Notes under the pieces: generated by a model
Database searches by the model: none
The model's input: the letters and a program-made list of their open reading frames with translations, nothing else
What the model was told of the DNA's origin: nothing
Assembly: GCA_019828595.1 (NCBI GenBank)
Contig: JAHQRK010000001.1
Coordinates: 3,348,001-3,412,000 of the forward strand
Length of the DNA stretch: 64,000 nt
Direction: 5' to 3'
Origin: Aphanomyces cochlioides
Taxonomy: Eukaryota; Oomycota; Saprolegniomycetes; Saprolegniales; Verrucalvaceae
Translations under genes and position numbers: made by a program
Shown here: positions 44,755-57,641 of the stretch, one piece after another
How the letters are laid out: each line of letters starts with the position of its first letter
How positions within the stretch are numbered: the first letter of the stretch is position 1

Positions 44755-45320
44755 TTAATCTTTAGACTAAATTGTTCTGGAGATTAATTTTACACGAGGA
44801 ATAAATTATCATAGTGAAATTTGGATTCACTGTCTCATTTTATTTTTGCGCCACAGAAATCAAATTAATTGTGAGAGTTCGTTGGAGAGCTGAACGGCAT
44901 ATGGATACTTCAGGAAGAAGATGTGCTGTATAGGAGACATACGACAAAGTTACTGCAGATGGATGTGACGTGACATACGATAAAGGTTGTACACATGTCG
45001 ACGGGAGAAAATTGGGTCCAGAGAATGCCCAGTTTCCTTACTCCCCCTAGGGGATCGTACGAACAATTGATTCCGGCTCAGGGATAGTCCGATATGGAAA
45101 AAATATGGAAATACCATAATGGTTTCCCCACCACTGGGCGTAACTAAGCCGGCAATGGACATCACATTACCAAGCGAGGTGATTCCTGTCAAGGTTTTCA
45201 AGTGTGAGATGGAAGCTTCAAGCATCGAGGAAGGCTGATTGTCAATGGGAACTCAACGAAAGTGAGTGGAGAAGCTTTAACACTAGATTACAAGGGGGAA
45301 TAAATAGGAAATTGAAGTGT
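44755..45320. other. Intergenic region right of the Harbinger element
   Basis: About 565 bp, AT-rich at its left, with only short unremarkable frames. It ends at the 3' end of the second RVxF-like family gene. Confidence 0.4.
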
Positions 45321-46112
45321 CTAAAAAGATGGCATGGGGAACTCGCGCGAAGCCCGTAGCAACAACGCTTCCATTGGCGTTGGCTTGGACGGGCAAATTG
45401 GAGAACGATCGACGTCAGCTTCGGCTGTGCCCATGACAACAGGTTTGTCAGAAAACGACACTCGGCCGCGCTTGGTTTTCTTCACGACTGGAACGCATTG
45501 CGCGCCGATCATTGCGTAGTCAACATTGAGCTTTTGGTATTTGAGATGCAAGCGCTTGAAATAAGTGTCTGCGGCACGCATGTAGGGCATGGCTTCTTGG
45601 AGTTTATCTTCGTTCCACAGCTCTGCAGCTTTGTCCTTCGCCGCCTGCATTTGCTTCCAAAAGAGGGAAATGTCGTCGATGGTGTTCTCGTAGCAGCGGT
45701 TCATGTTGGCCACGGCATCATCCGTCGACAATGCTTGAGTCTTGGCCGTCTGCCAAATCGATTCTGGTGTAGTGGAGAGGTACAGACTCGCACGCTTCAT
45801 TTCGGTCAGCTTAAGGACACGTTCGTGAGCCGACGTCAAGAAACGAAGGCAAGTTGCTTCATCGTGAATGCCGAAGGCAAAGAGCAGAGCGAGCTCGTTT
45901 GCGATCGACACCAAGTTTCGCTCGATTGCTTCTCTGTTCAAGTTGGTCATATGAGCTTCCACAACGAGGCTTCTCATCTTGAGCGATAGAGAAAGCTTGT
46001 CTAAGCTTTGGGTGTCGCCTGCTCGAGGGCGTTTCATGGACATGGTTTTCTTGGTGTACAACACAGTGGGCATCGTGATAGCGCTGTCATTCACTGTCAA
46101 CATCTCGCTCAT
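45321..46112 (-). CDS. Unrecognised protein family with RVxF-like motif, copy 2
   Basis: A single exon. In-frame starts lie at 46127, 46112 and 46085, and I use 46112 (MSEMLTVNDSA, 263 residues). It is paralogous to the gene at 17439-18254 along almost its whole length. Shared blocks include IERNLVSIANELALLFAFG, AMPYMRAADTYFKRLHLKYQ, and a C-terminus with GRVSF, DVDRSPI, ALLLRASREFPMPSF. In copy 1 the matching parts are KKVSF, DVDRAPV and ALLLRSSRVFPTPS. Conservation of the [RK]-V-x-F core with its flanks in diverged copies supports function there. The two genes lie about 27 kb apart in opposite orientation. The family is unknown to me. Confidence 0.7.
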   Translation of the reverse strand: MSEMLTVNDSAITMPTVLYTKKTMSMKRPRAGDTQSLDKLSLSLKMRSLVVEAHMTNLNREAIERNLVSIANELALLFAFGIHDEATCLRFLTSAHERVLKLTEMKRASLYLSTTPESIWQTAKTQALSTDDAVANMNRCYENTIDDISLFWKQMQAAKDKAAELWNEDKLQEAMPYMRAADTYFKRLHLKYQKLNVDYAMIGAQCVPVVKKTKRGRVSFSDKPVVMGTAEADVDRSPICPSKPTPMEALLLRASREFPMPSF

Positions 46113-46127
46113 ACACGCAAAAACCAC

Positions 46128-47123
46128 AAGTGGGCATCGAACGCATTGATCTCGCCAGCCAAAGGCTAGACAAGATCCAGATCAATCGATCACTAATTGC
46201 ATTCTCATTCGATACAAATGTCAAGAGGGCTTGCGACACATGTGATCCAACACGGACTCGTACGGACTAAGTGCGAGAATGCCAACATATCCAGCCCTCG
46301 AAGCGAACTGTAACTTGGCATGTGGTCTCCGGATGGAATACTGACTCAATTGGCATTGACTATGACCATGCCCACAGCTCAGGTACATGTCATGACGTCA
46401 CGGGTGCGTATACCAAGGTGATCACCATTTCTCTGCACGAAATGGGTGGCAGAAGCTGGTTTCATTCCCTGCTACACGCTCCGTTTCATGAAACAGCATA
46501 TCCTTACTGCCCTGATGGAATCAAGGCAGTCACGAGTTTAGAATCCGAACCAAGACCAAGACATTCTTTTTTCTCGTGGTTGATATCTCAACTGACAGCC
46601 TCTTCCCCTCCACTCAACTTCGTGCATTGGTTGTAAACTGCCTTCAACCTGCATGATTGGGCTACATCCTGCGACAGGATCTTGCGGCAAAATCTGGTTG
46701 TAGAGCCAGCAGCACTCACTCCATTCCGACTTGTATCCAACCTTCGTCTCAACATTGTATGGAGTGAGGTGAGGGCCAGAGAGCCAACGCATCCTTATCC
46801 AGTTGAAATGTGGAGGGAATAAATTCTCCAACATCGGCGCAGACGAGAACTGCATCTCTGAGACACAATTCCGAGACAAAGTTGATTTGCCTAACGTTAC
46901 TCCACTTCCGACGTACGGACAATACTGTATCCGCGGAAATATTAAACCCCTGAAACCCGACACTTCATTGTACTAAGCTGCCACGCCACTGAGGCTGCAG
47001 CAATTGTGAATGTGCACCTCGTTCTTGTGATCTGAGTCATTCAAGAGCAGTTTGGTGAATATGTGTTTCGTCCCCGTCTCGAAATTGTGCAGAGGCAACA
47101 AAGATGAGGCTCATGTGACAATG
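46128..47123. other. Intergenic region, no supported gene
   Basis: About 1 kb between the RVxF-like copy 2 start and the end of the PHTF gene. Opposed frames (46271-46636 plus, 46538-46963 minus) overlap and show no motif. It presumably carries the promoter of copy 2. Confidence 0.4.
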
Positions 47124-49281
<2,158 letters not shown>

Positions 49282-49676
49282 CAAGAGATCTCGTCGCCTC
49301 AACACCTCGACAGAATCCGTGAAACAATCAGATTATGCCAGGTATCCGCATAATTCGAGAAAGTTATCCGGAATACTAAACCATCGAAACACATGGCGAT
49401 TCTGCAATCAAAATGCCTCCGTGGACTTGCCGCTCCTTGCACGGCAAGGAGAGCTCCACCGGGCTGGGCATTCACAGACAATGATGATTTTTCCATGGGC
49501 GTTGTATCGCCTCAACGCTGGGTGCGCGTGGTAGCGGCATCGTATGGGAATTGTTAGGATGAAGCATAGAGGTAATTTTCGGTTGGAAAAAGGAAGAAGG
49601 TTGAAGTGGTCATTGATTGGTCAACCTGTTCGGTCAGCCGGAAGGACATCAATTTTCGTTTCATCCAAGACCTGAC
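49282..49676. other. Divergent promoter region of PHTF and lipid-kinase genes
   Basis: About 395 bp between two genes reading away from each other. A 65-codon minus-strand frame here might be a first exon of the PHTF gene, but no family motif supports it. Confidence 0.4.
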
Positions 49677-51317
49677 ATGGCGACGAAAGGAGCTCTTGCC
49701 TTGGGAAGTCCCTTTACCTACCGCAACGAATCTGTTGAATTGTGGCTAAGCCCAAGTGGAATCGCCATCAAGGGCTCAAAGATTGAAGAAATTGCGTGGC
49801 TCGATGTGCTTGGAGCAGCAACTGCCAAGGACATCTTGAGTGTGTTTTCCTGTGTCCAAGACCAACACGGTCACCGACATCTACGGGAACTCAAGCTCGC
49901 TAGCACTGCGAATGCTGATTGTGAAAAATTTGTCCATGCGATTCGCTACATGGCCAAAATGTATCCCGATCACAAAGAAGCACTTCTCTCCATAGATGAG
50001 ATGGCGGAGAAAACGCCTCCTCAACAGGTGTGGTTGCTCGAAAGATCACATGGACTCATGCAATTTGCAATAGAGGTGTATTGTTGTCATCAACCCGATT
50101 GGAGGCCCTGGTAAGTCATTGTTGCAATAGTCGACACTCACAATGCCTCTAGGGCGAGCAGTTAAAATTTACGAGTCGCAAGTCGATGCAATTTTCAAAG
50201 CAGCCAACATTGCAGTGACATGTGTGATCACTGAAGCCGAATACCATGCAATCAAAATCGCAGCGAGCTTGGACTTGAAGGCATATGACTTTATGGTTTG
50301 CGTCGGTGGAGATGGATTGGCATGCGAAAGTACGGGTCATAGTGATATCTGCTGACGGACATTATTGCTCTAGTTGTGCAGGGCCTGATGCAACGAAAAG
50401 ATTGGCAAGAAGCCATAAAGTTTCCACTTGGAGTACGTTTATAAAGATGGGCAGTTTCTTATAGGTTGGACGAGTAGATCATTCCTGGTGGCTCTGGGAA
50501 TGGGCTTGCAAAAACCCTGGTATTTGATGTGGGTGTAGAGTATACCGTTGAAAACTGCGCCTTCGCCATTGCCAAGGGCAAACCACAGCCTATCGATATT
50601 ACAACAACTCGTAAGATGTCGAGCAATGATCTGACTAATTCATGGTACAGGCAACGCACATCAAACGAGCTATGGCTTCCTGGCATTATCATGGGCTTTC
50701 ATTGCCGATGTTGACTTGAAGTCAGAGCACTTTCGTTTCATGGGCTCCGCTAGATTTACCATGGCAGCGGTTGTGAAGCTTCTGTCCTTGAAGCGGTGGT
50801 CTGGTCGAGTGAAGTACCTCGTCGATACAAATCCCGGAGAGATGTACTGGGACGCAAACCATACGTCATCGGACAAGCCCGAAACCCCTCTGCTGGCCAA
50901 CGCAGACAATGATCCTTCAGAAAAATGGGAAACAATTGAAGGCAGGTTCAATCTCTTTTGGGCTTCAAGCGTCAGCCATCCATCACACGATGTGCATCTT
51001 GTTCCCGAGGCTCAGATCAATGATGGTTTCATCTACCTGGCCATCATGGATGGAAAAGCTTCTGTGCTCGAAATGGCTTCATTTCTCCTTGCAATGGAAA
51101 ATGGTTCCCACGTCAACTCCCCGTCTTTCAGACTGATCAAGACAAAGTAACGTTACATGTAACATGCACCTGCGATGAACTGACTTCTACTAGGGCATTT
51201 GAGTTGAAAACTGACGATAATGACTTCTTATCTCTGGATGGAGAACGATTTCATGGAGGTTCTGCGCAAGTAGAAGTTCATCGAGGTTTGGGTCGAATCA
51301 TCGGCCTCTCGCCATGA
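49677..51317 (+). CDS. Sphingosine/ceramide kinase-like lipid kinase
   Basis: Seven exons, 49677-50027, 50074-50110, 50153-50329, 50374-50432, 50478-50610, 50651-51146 and 51194-51317, give 458 residues in frame. Residues 1-117 resemble the PH-like N-terminus of sphingosine kinases. The DAGK catalytic domain follows: RCIVVINPIGGPGRAVKIYE at 118-137 (nucleotide-binding), VCVGGDGLACEIVQGLMQR near 178-196, and IIPGGSGNGLAKTL at 209-222. Later come TSYGFLALSWAFIADVDLKS, GRVKYL and a C-terminal DGFIYLAIMDG with the closing SLDGE and VEVHRGLGRIIG. These enzymes phosphorylate sphingosine, ceramide or related lipids at the membrane. The motifs fit sphingosine kinase best, but substrate cannot be read from sequence. 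Confidence 0.88.
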
Positions 51318-51415
51318 CAGCAAAATCGAAATTTATAACAATGCACTTAAGAATGAAATGATGTTTGTATACGTTTTATTGTACACCTAACAAAATGAAA
51401 TTTGGATAGCTCCAC

Positions 51416-54400
51416 TTAACCAAGGCGTGACTTCACGAACTCTCGAACAACAACTGCAGCCAGTACGACAGCAAGGGATGCTGTGGTCTTGGTTTCAAAG
51501 AATGCACCAGTAGGCGCCTGAGACGGTTCTGACTTCGCCTCATCTTGCAATTGCGATTTTTGAGCACGAGAGATAGAGTCAGCAGCCTTTTCATGTTTGA
51601 CATTCAGCCCGTTTTCCGCTGGTTGGGCTTGCTGGGATTGAATTTGGGTTTGCTGGCTTTGAGCATGAGCTTGGACCTTGAGGGAGGCGATTTCTTCATT
51701 AAGCTCAGTAATTTTGGTCAATAATTCTTGACGCGCTTGATCTTCACGTTCTTGAACATCTTTAACAGCTGTGTCCACGAGCAATTTTGCAGATTTTGCT
51801 TCGTGCAACAACTTTTCCTTCTTAATTTGAGTTTGCTTCAATAAAGTTTTTAATGTCTCAATCTTAGTATCTCGCTCAGCGAGGCTTCTTTCCAGGGTCT
51901 ACAAGAATGTTATAATAGGATTTGCTTGAGCTCCTTTACCGAGTTGTCGGATACTTTAGATTCAACTTCTTCCAAATTCATTTTAGTTTGCTTCAGCTGG
52001 TTAGTCAACTTCGTGATTTGACTTTCGCGTTGGGCCAGCTTTGTCGTCAACTCAATGACCTCCATGTTAACTGGAGCGGACTTCGTCTTCTCAGCTGAGT
52101 TTTGTCGTCTAAGAAGGAAAATTTGATCCTTCAAGTCCTTTTCAGTCTTTTGTGCTTGCTTTAACTGAGCTTGTAGACGTGACACCTCTTCACTCTGATG
52201 AGCAGCAACGCGAGCTTCTTCTAATTCCTCCAAAATCGAGCCATTTTGGTGCTTCAAGGCAGCAACTTCATTCTGAGCTTCTCCAATGATGGCTTTTAGA
52301 TCAGACACCTCTTTGACATATTTGTCCTTCAGTGCCGTGTTGTCATCACTCAAGCGGGTATTCTTTTCTGTGAGTTCCTGTGATGTGTTAAGAAAACATA
52401 ATCGACAACAAGCGTTACCGCGATTTCAGCTCGATGATTCAAAACAGTCTGCTCAAACAGTTTTTTCAAGTCCTCCAGTTCATGTGCCAGTTGACTAATT
52501 TCGGAATTCTTCTCTGAAACACTGAGTTCTAAACTAATTTCACGTTCGCTTGACTGCTTCAAGGCAGCTTCGGCCTCATTTAATGACGCGGTGAGGTTGG
52601 ATTTAGTATCTTGGAGGTAGTTCACTTGGTCTTGGAGATCCTAATCGCATAACTTCAATGCAACAAGGGCGAGATATACTTACCGATGCTTTAGCAGCTT
52701 CAACTTCCGCCAGTTCCTGTGCAAGTTGATAGCGTGCTTGCACTTCTTCTTCTTGTTCTCCTAAACGTTTAATAATGTCCTTATACTTCACAATTTCTTC
52801 TTCGTTTTGAGCCTGGATTTCCTTCAAAGAGGCATTATTTGCATTTGATTTTTCAAGCGATTCAAGAAGCGCCGAGTGCACGATCTTCTTTTGTGCAATC
52901 ACACGTTGGAATTCAGTATTATCGCGTTCCAATCGAGCCAAGTGGGCTCGACGGAACAAGGCCATGAGTGCAAATCGACCTTTAGTCCAATTTCGAAGTA
53001 AATGCCAATGATCGATTGCACGCTGTTGACGCTGTAGGTCATTGAATTTCTTTGTAGCCAACACACGGCGGAACTACAAAGTAGCTTAGATTCGGAGAAA
53101 CTGCACCTTTTACCTGTGATTGCAGTTTTACACAAGCACGATTTTCTCGAACCTTGACCAGCAGTGACAAGAAAGCTCGTTTTGCAAGGTACGATACACA
53201 TGCTGCCTTACCCAACTTCTTAACGTACATACTTCTTTCCAGTGGTCCAAGCCAAGTCAGCAACCATTTCTGATCAGGAGATGTCTCTTTTTTGCGCAAA
53301 AGGACTTGTAAAAATAGTAGCTTGTCGTCAAGGGATCCTTCGAAAGCCGACTGAATCCACAATTTTGAGCACAATCGACCCCACGTTCTAGAGACACGCA
53401 AACGTGTACGCATAGCGTTCACAAGTTTACTCGCCAATACTTGACGAAACCAGCACTGCAGCACCAAAACTTTTCTTGCGAGTTGAACCCGAAGGAAAAT
53501 ATTCACAAGAGTTCGGCGAAGTACGACTTTCGTTACAGCAGTAATCCATCGGCGCTTAACAACATACTTGAGCAAACGTGTTTCCAATTCCTCAGCATCA
53601 AACTTCGGTGTAACATTAAGAACGGTATCAAGCAAGCTAATTTTGCCTGTCTTGAAAAACAATTTCGTATCACCCAAACGATAGTCTTCAGGAGGAAACT
53701 CCAGGACATAGCAAAGGGCTCGAGCAAATAGGCGGCCATTTTCATGAAATTGGACCATGAAATCCATTCCAAGTAGATGAATATACGTATCGATCAACTC
53801 CTCATACGACACACGAGTTGGTAGGCCAACTTGAAGCACTTTGCATGCTTGTAGAGTACCTGAGCAGCGTAGTTGGTTCATCACACTACGTCTGTCAAAC
53901 ACAGACGGATCCATGGCTGGATTAGGTTTGATACATCGAATAAAGTTGCTTCGAGTTGATTCAAGTTCAAGCACCAAACCTTTCATTTGTTGTGAAAAAA
54001 TCTGGGTAACACTTCCAGCTGGTTTGTGGCTGTTCACCACACCACGTCGACGGCCAGAGAAATCTTCTCCCTTCTGCAGCTGCAAGCGCAAAATGTTCAA
54101 CGTTGAACTTTGGATGAGTTCATCAAATTGTGGAGAAGAAATATTGTTGTTCTTGTCGAGGAATGATGTTATGCTGTATCGTACAGCCCCGGCAAAGTGT
54201 TTAATAATAAATGTATGTTTCATGTCTTTTGGATGTGGATGGATATAGCTACATAGAAAGGTGAATTAAATGATGTTCATCACGGTGTACATACCAAGAA
54301 TTTTGTTTAAAGAGCGTGTGGAATCGGTCGATTAGTTTGCGATCAGAAGGGCCGGCCAATTTGCCCACAGTATCAATGACCGAAAACATTCCTTCGTTCT

Positions 54401-56374
54401 TGGCTGCAATAAGAGCGATGCAGTCTTTGTTGTCTTCGTAATGTACATCAAGTTGTTTTGACTTGACGATATTTTCGCCCGAGTTGGGTTCGGGTTTGAA
54501 AATTGGAAATCGTAAAGAGGAGTTCTGTGGGGCAAAAATATTTTCGACATGATACAACTCGAACTCGTTTTTCAAGATGCATTGGTTGAACATATGTTGA
54601 AGTGTTTCGTTTGCGTAGTTGATCAATAATTGCTCGAGTGAATTGCGATTCTTTGGCTCAAAGTCTTCGAAGCCAAAAATATCAAGCACACCAATATAAG
54701 GCAGTTCGTCCTTTTTGTCGGCATTGTATTGAAGAGCATCTGCGCATTGTCGCATCAAAGAAGCAAACACCTAATTTTTCATGCATGATACCCATAATTC
54801 GTTCTCCAGCATCATTACCTGGTCATAAATTATTTTTGCAATCGTATCTCGAGAATAACTTGCTTGGCGAAGATCCTTCTTGACGAAATATACTGACGCC
54901 TCACGCTGAAGTCCTGGGCGGCCATTGCTCTTCGTGTTAGAAAAGTCGTTTGCCATACGACTAATCTTTTTCTTCAAAATGGCATCCATGAGACTTTCAG
55001 AGTCCAATCCCAGCATTTCAGCAGCAACTTCAAGTGCACCAATATTGGCGGGATCGTCTTGATTCACGGTTGCTGTGATGCCTTCACTTGTATCTTCCTC
55101 CAAGAATGTTACATTTCCCAAATGCAAAAGGCCAGAAACCACACGGAATAATTCTTCAGAGTCAATATTGACGTACTCGAGCGCGTCCAGTAATTTTTGA
55201 AAGTTTGCTTTATCTTGAACATAGCTATTTGTAGTGCAGCCTGATTGTTGGAGATAATGGTACTGATTAATCCAGTCTTCTGTCGTCATGTCATCTTGCT
55301 TCTTGGTGGTAACAGAGTACGGATTTGGAACCAACTTCAGTTCTTCTAAATACTTGGCATCACCTGAGCGCATTAATTCATAAAAGACATGAAAGTTTCG
55401 TTCGCCAGGTGGTGTTTGAACCAAACGAGATGTCTCGAGCAAATAGGTGTCAATGGAGGCTCCAGTCAAATGCAGTTCGTGGCTTGATACTTGTGATCTT
55501 GAGAATTGAAGTCGCATGTATTTCCCGAATCGACTTGAGTTATGATTTCGATGTGTTGTTGCATTGCCAAACGATTCCATGATTGGAATAGTTTCCATCA
55601 GTCTATCGCCCAGCGCATGCTCGCGCGAGCGTTCATCGTCCTGGTTATTAATGGCATGACTGAATTGGCTAATTTGGCTCATTTCGTCTTGATTTGAGTA
55701 GCCTTGGAGGTTTTCGTCCGACTCATTGAAACCAGAACGGTCAGTCAAGTAGTCCAAAATAATTTTAGACGTTTCTGTCTTTCCTGAACCACTTTCTCCG
55801 CTGATGATAATAGATTGATTTTGTTTGACGGAGCGCATTTGACGATACGCGTTCTAAATGACGTCAGGCGACACAGCGTGGAGAACCTTACTTCAGCAAT
55901 GTGGTATGGATGAGGAGGGGACTTGTCCAATGATTGTTGGACAAATGGAGCTTTTTCAAGTTTCTCCAATCTCCGCAGTGGGTTGACCGCAATGAGGATA
56001 TTTGACACTCTAGTGTACGGCTGTCGATCTTCGTGAGTCCATCGATCATAGAGATTTTTCATCAGCGCTGGTTCATTCAAATAGCGCAGCGACGTCATAT
56101 CTGGGTACGACCTACTCCAAAACATCAGTACACTGTAATGCTATTCATGCACGTACACAAACAATGGGTTCGCAGGTTCAAAGGATTCCTTTGCCAATGG
56201 GACTTGCTCTGCATCATTTGGCAATGCACGGCCTGTTTCTTCATCCACGAGCGCTAATGTTGCTTTGTCCTCATCGAGGTCCACAATACGTCCGAGAATC
56301 CAATTTTTATCTTCCGCTTGCTTCCAGTAGAGCTCTCCGACACGAAGGACGGCTGGGCCGGCGGCGTCTGTCAT
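51416..56374 (-). CDS. Unconventional myosin A: motor, coiled coil, hydrophobic C-terminal tail
   Basis: Nine exons, 56374-56157, 56111-55892, 55853-54819, 54770-54295, 54248-53114, 53073-52684, 52640-52419, 52377-51940 and 51898-51416, give 1,538 residues in frame. After a small SH3-like N-terminus the motor shows the P-loop [12 protein letters not shown] (165-176), switch [15 protein letters not shown], switch [21 protein letters not shown] and FIRCIKPN. Basic, aromatic neck segments ([17 protein letters not shown]) suggest light-chain binding. From about residue 1000 to 1500 runs a long coiled coil. The extreme C-terminus, [12 protein letters not shown] then REFVKSRLG, is a hydrophobic run with a basic end, resembling a tail anchor. 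The motor is clearly homologous to myosin B at 57642-61820. I cannot assign the class. An alternative ATG lies at 56386. Confidence 0.9.
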
Positions 56375-56451
56375 GCCCACCCGCAAATTCGAAAGTGATT
56401 TGCGTCAAATATCCACGGAAATTTGAAGTGCGCCTCGTACTTTACTGAAAC

Positions 56452-56502
56452 ATAATGATATAATATATCATTATCAAATGCGTATATTATACGCATTTGA
56501 TT
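56452..56502. repeat. Two adjacent near-perfect palindromes
   Basis: 56452-56474 is an AT-rich palindrome with 11-bp arms (ATAATGATATA on the left). 56473-56501 is a second with 14-bp arms (ATCAAATGCGTATA) around one central base. They lie about 80-130 bp upstream of the myosin A start codon, so they may be promoter elements or the scar of a small foldback insertion. Confidence 0.75.
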
Positions 56503-56973
56503 TGCTACTATGACGTGGAGGGAGCCAATGGAAGGAAAGGCCAGGTTTATGTCTGACACGAACAGCAACAGGCCGACTGCATGCAACGCGTCAAGTTGGG
56601 AATTCAGTGCATTTGTTGTCGTGCCATCGGCACGATGCAGCGTTCTCGTGCACGAGACTGCGAGCTCAATTCACAAGCTCTCCGCGATCTCGAAAATGAC
56701 GCCAGGTAGTAAACTGAGAAGCGCATGTACCGTCCATGCATGACTTGGATGGATGCCTTCCACCACATCTCAATCCGCTAAAGTCGTCGACGGGAGTTGT
56801 GTCGGAATGCAATCACGTGCGCAACCTTGCATACACGACAACATGCACTCGCACGAAACTTGCGGGAGACTTGCTGAAGCCTTGGTGAAGATCACATGAG
56901 GAAGTGCACATGAAAGAAGGTTTATGATCGTTCGTTAAGATGACGGATGCAAAATCTCCTTGCGAGGGGGAGT
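56503..56973. other. Intergenic region upstream of myosin A
   Basis: About 470 bp between the palindromes and the end of the GyrI-like gene. No coding signal seen; it likely contains the myosin A promoter. Confidence 0.45.
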
Positions 56974-57390
56974 TTAAGCGATTGGGATCCATATAGTGAG
57001 ACCCATGTCACTTGTATGGCCAACGGGATACTTTTCAATGCTCGGGACGGAGAAGTCTCGGGTGACTGTGTCGTCGTTCTTGATAGTCAACCAAGTATCG
57101 GCAATTTTCGAAATATGACCTGTGTGCTCGTACACAGCAAAGTCATGGGCGGGGATCTCCATGGATGTCCATCCATCAGGGATTGGTTGCCCTTTCTCCA
57201 CGTCAATCGCAACCAGGTACGTGTACATGCCGTCCTCGAAATCGTAGCAGACTCCGTAGGAAGGCTTGCCTTGAAGATGTGGACTCATGCGAGCCCAAAG
57301 CTCTTCAATGGCTGGGCATGGTCCAGGTGGAACACGCACTTGGAGGCCAGCAACAAAGAGCTCTTTAGCATGTTCAATTCGGAGCGCCAT
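56974..57390 (-). CDS. GyrI-like small-molecule (effector) binding domain protein
   Basis: A single-exon gene of 138 residues starting MALRIEHAKELFVAGLQVRV. The sequence matches the AraC-effector/GyrI-like fold seen in bacterial YdeE-type proteins. It has an opening beta strand (ELFVAGLQVRV), AIEELWARM, YGVCYDFEDGMYTYLVAIDV with the typical glutamate/aspartate pocket, EIPAHDFAVYEHTG, and a C-terminal GLTIWIPIA. Such domains bind small hydrophobic or cationic molecules. No DNA-binding domain is fused to it. The lack of introns and the resemblance to bacterial proteins raise the possibility of horizontal transfer, although such domains are also present in some eukaryotes. It sits between the two tandem myosin genes on the same strand. 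Confidence 0.75.
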   Translation of the reverse strand: MALRIEHAKELFVAGLQVRVPPGPCPAIEELWARMSPHLQGKPSYGVCYDFEDGMYTYLVAIDVEKGQPIPDGWTSMEIPAHDFAVYEHTGHISKIADTWLTIKNDDTVTRDFSVPSIEKYPVGHTSDMGLTIWIPIA

Positions 57391-57641
57391 GGCAAAAACG
57401 AATCTAAGTTAGCACAAGGAAGATAACATTTGCGCGGCAGGACAACTACAATGTCCAAGGTGGCAAGGTGAACAATTGGTCAAAATAGAGTCGTGAGATG
57501 ATGGAGGCAGTCAGTCCGTCCAGCCCGTGCGTACTGTACATGGGATTACTGTATGGCAGAAGGGTGCCTTCATCGCATGAGCTCGATTCAAGGACTCGGG
57601 ATTCTTCATGAATTAGAAATTACGGTATTAAGATGATAAAG

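Noticed and set aside
46271..46963. Opposed frames of 121 and 141 codons
   Set aside because: They overlap on opposite strands, with no motif, paralogue or convincing splice sites.
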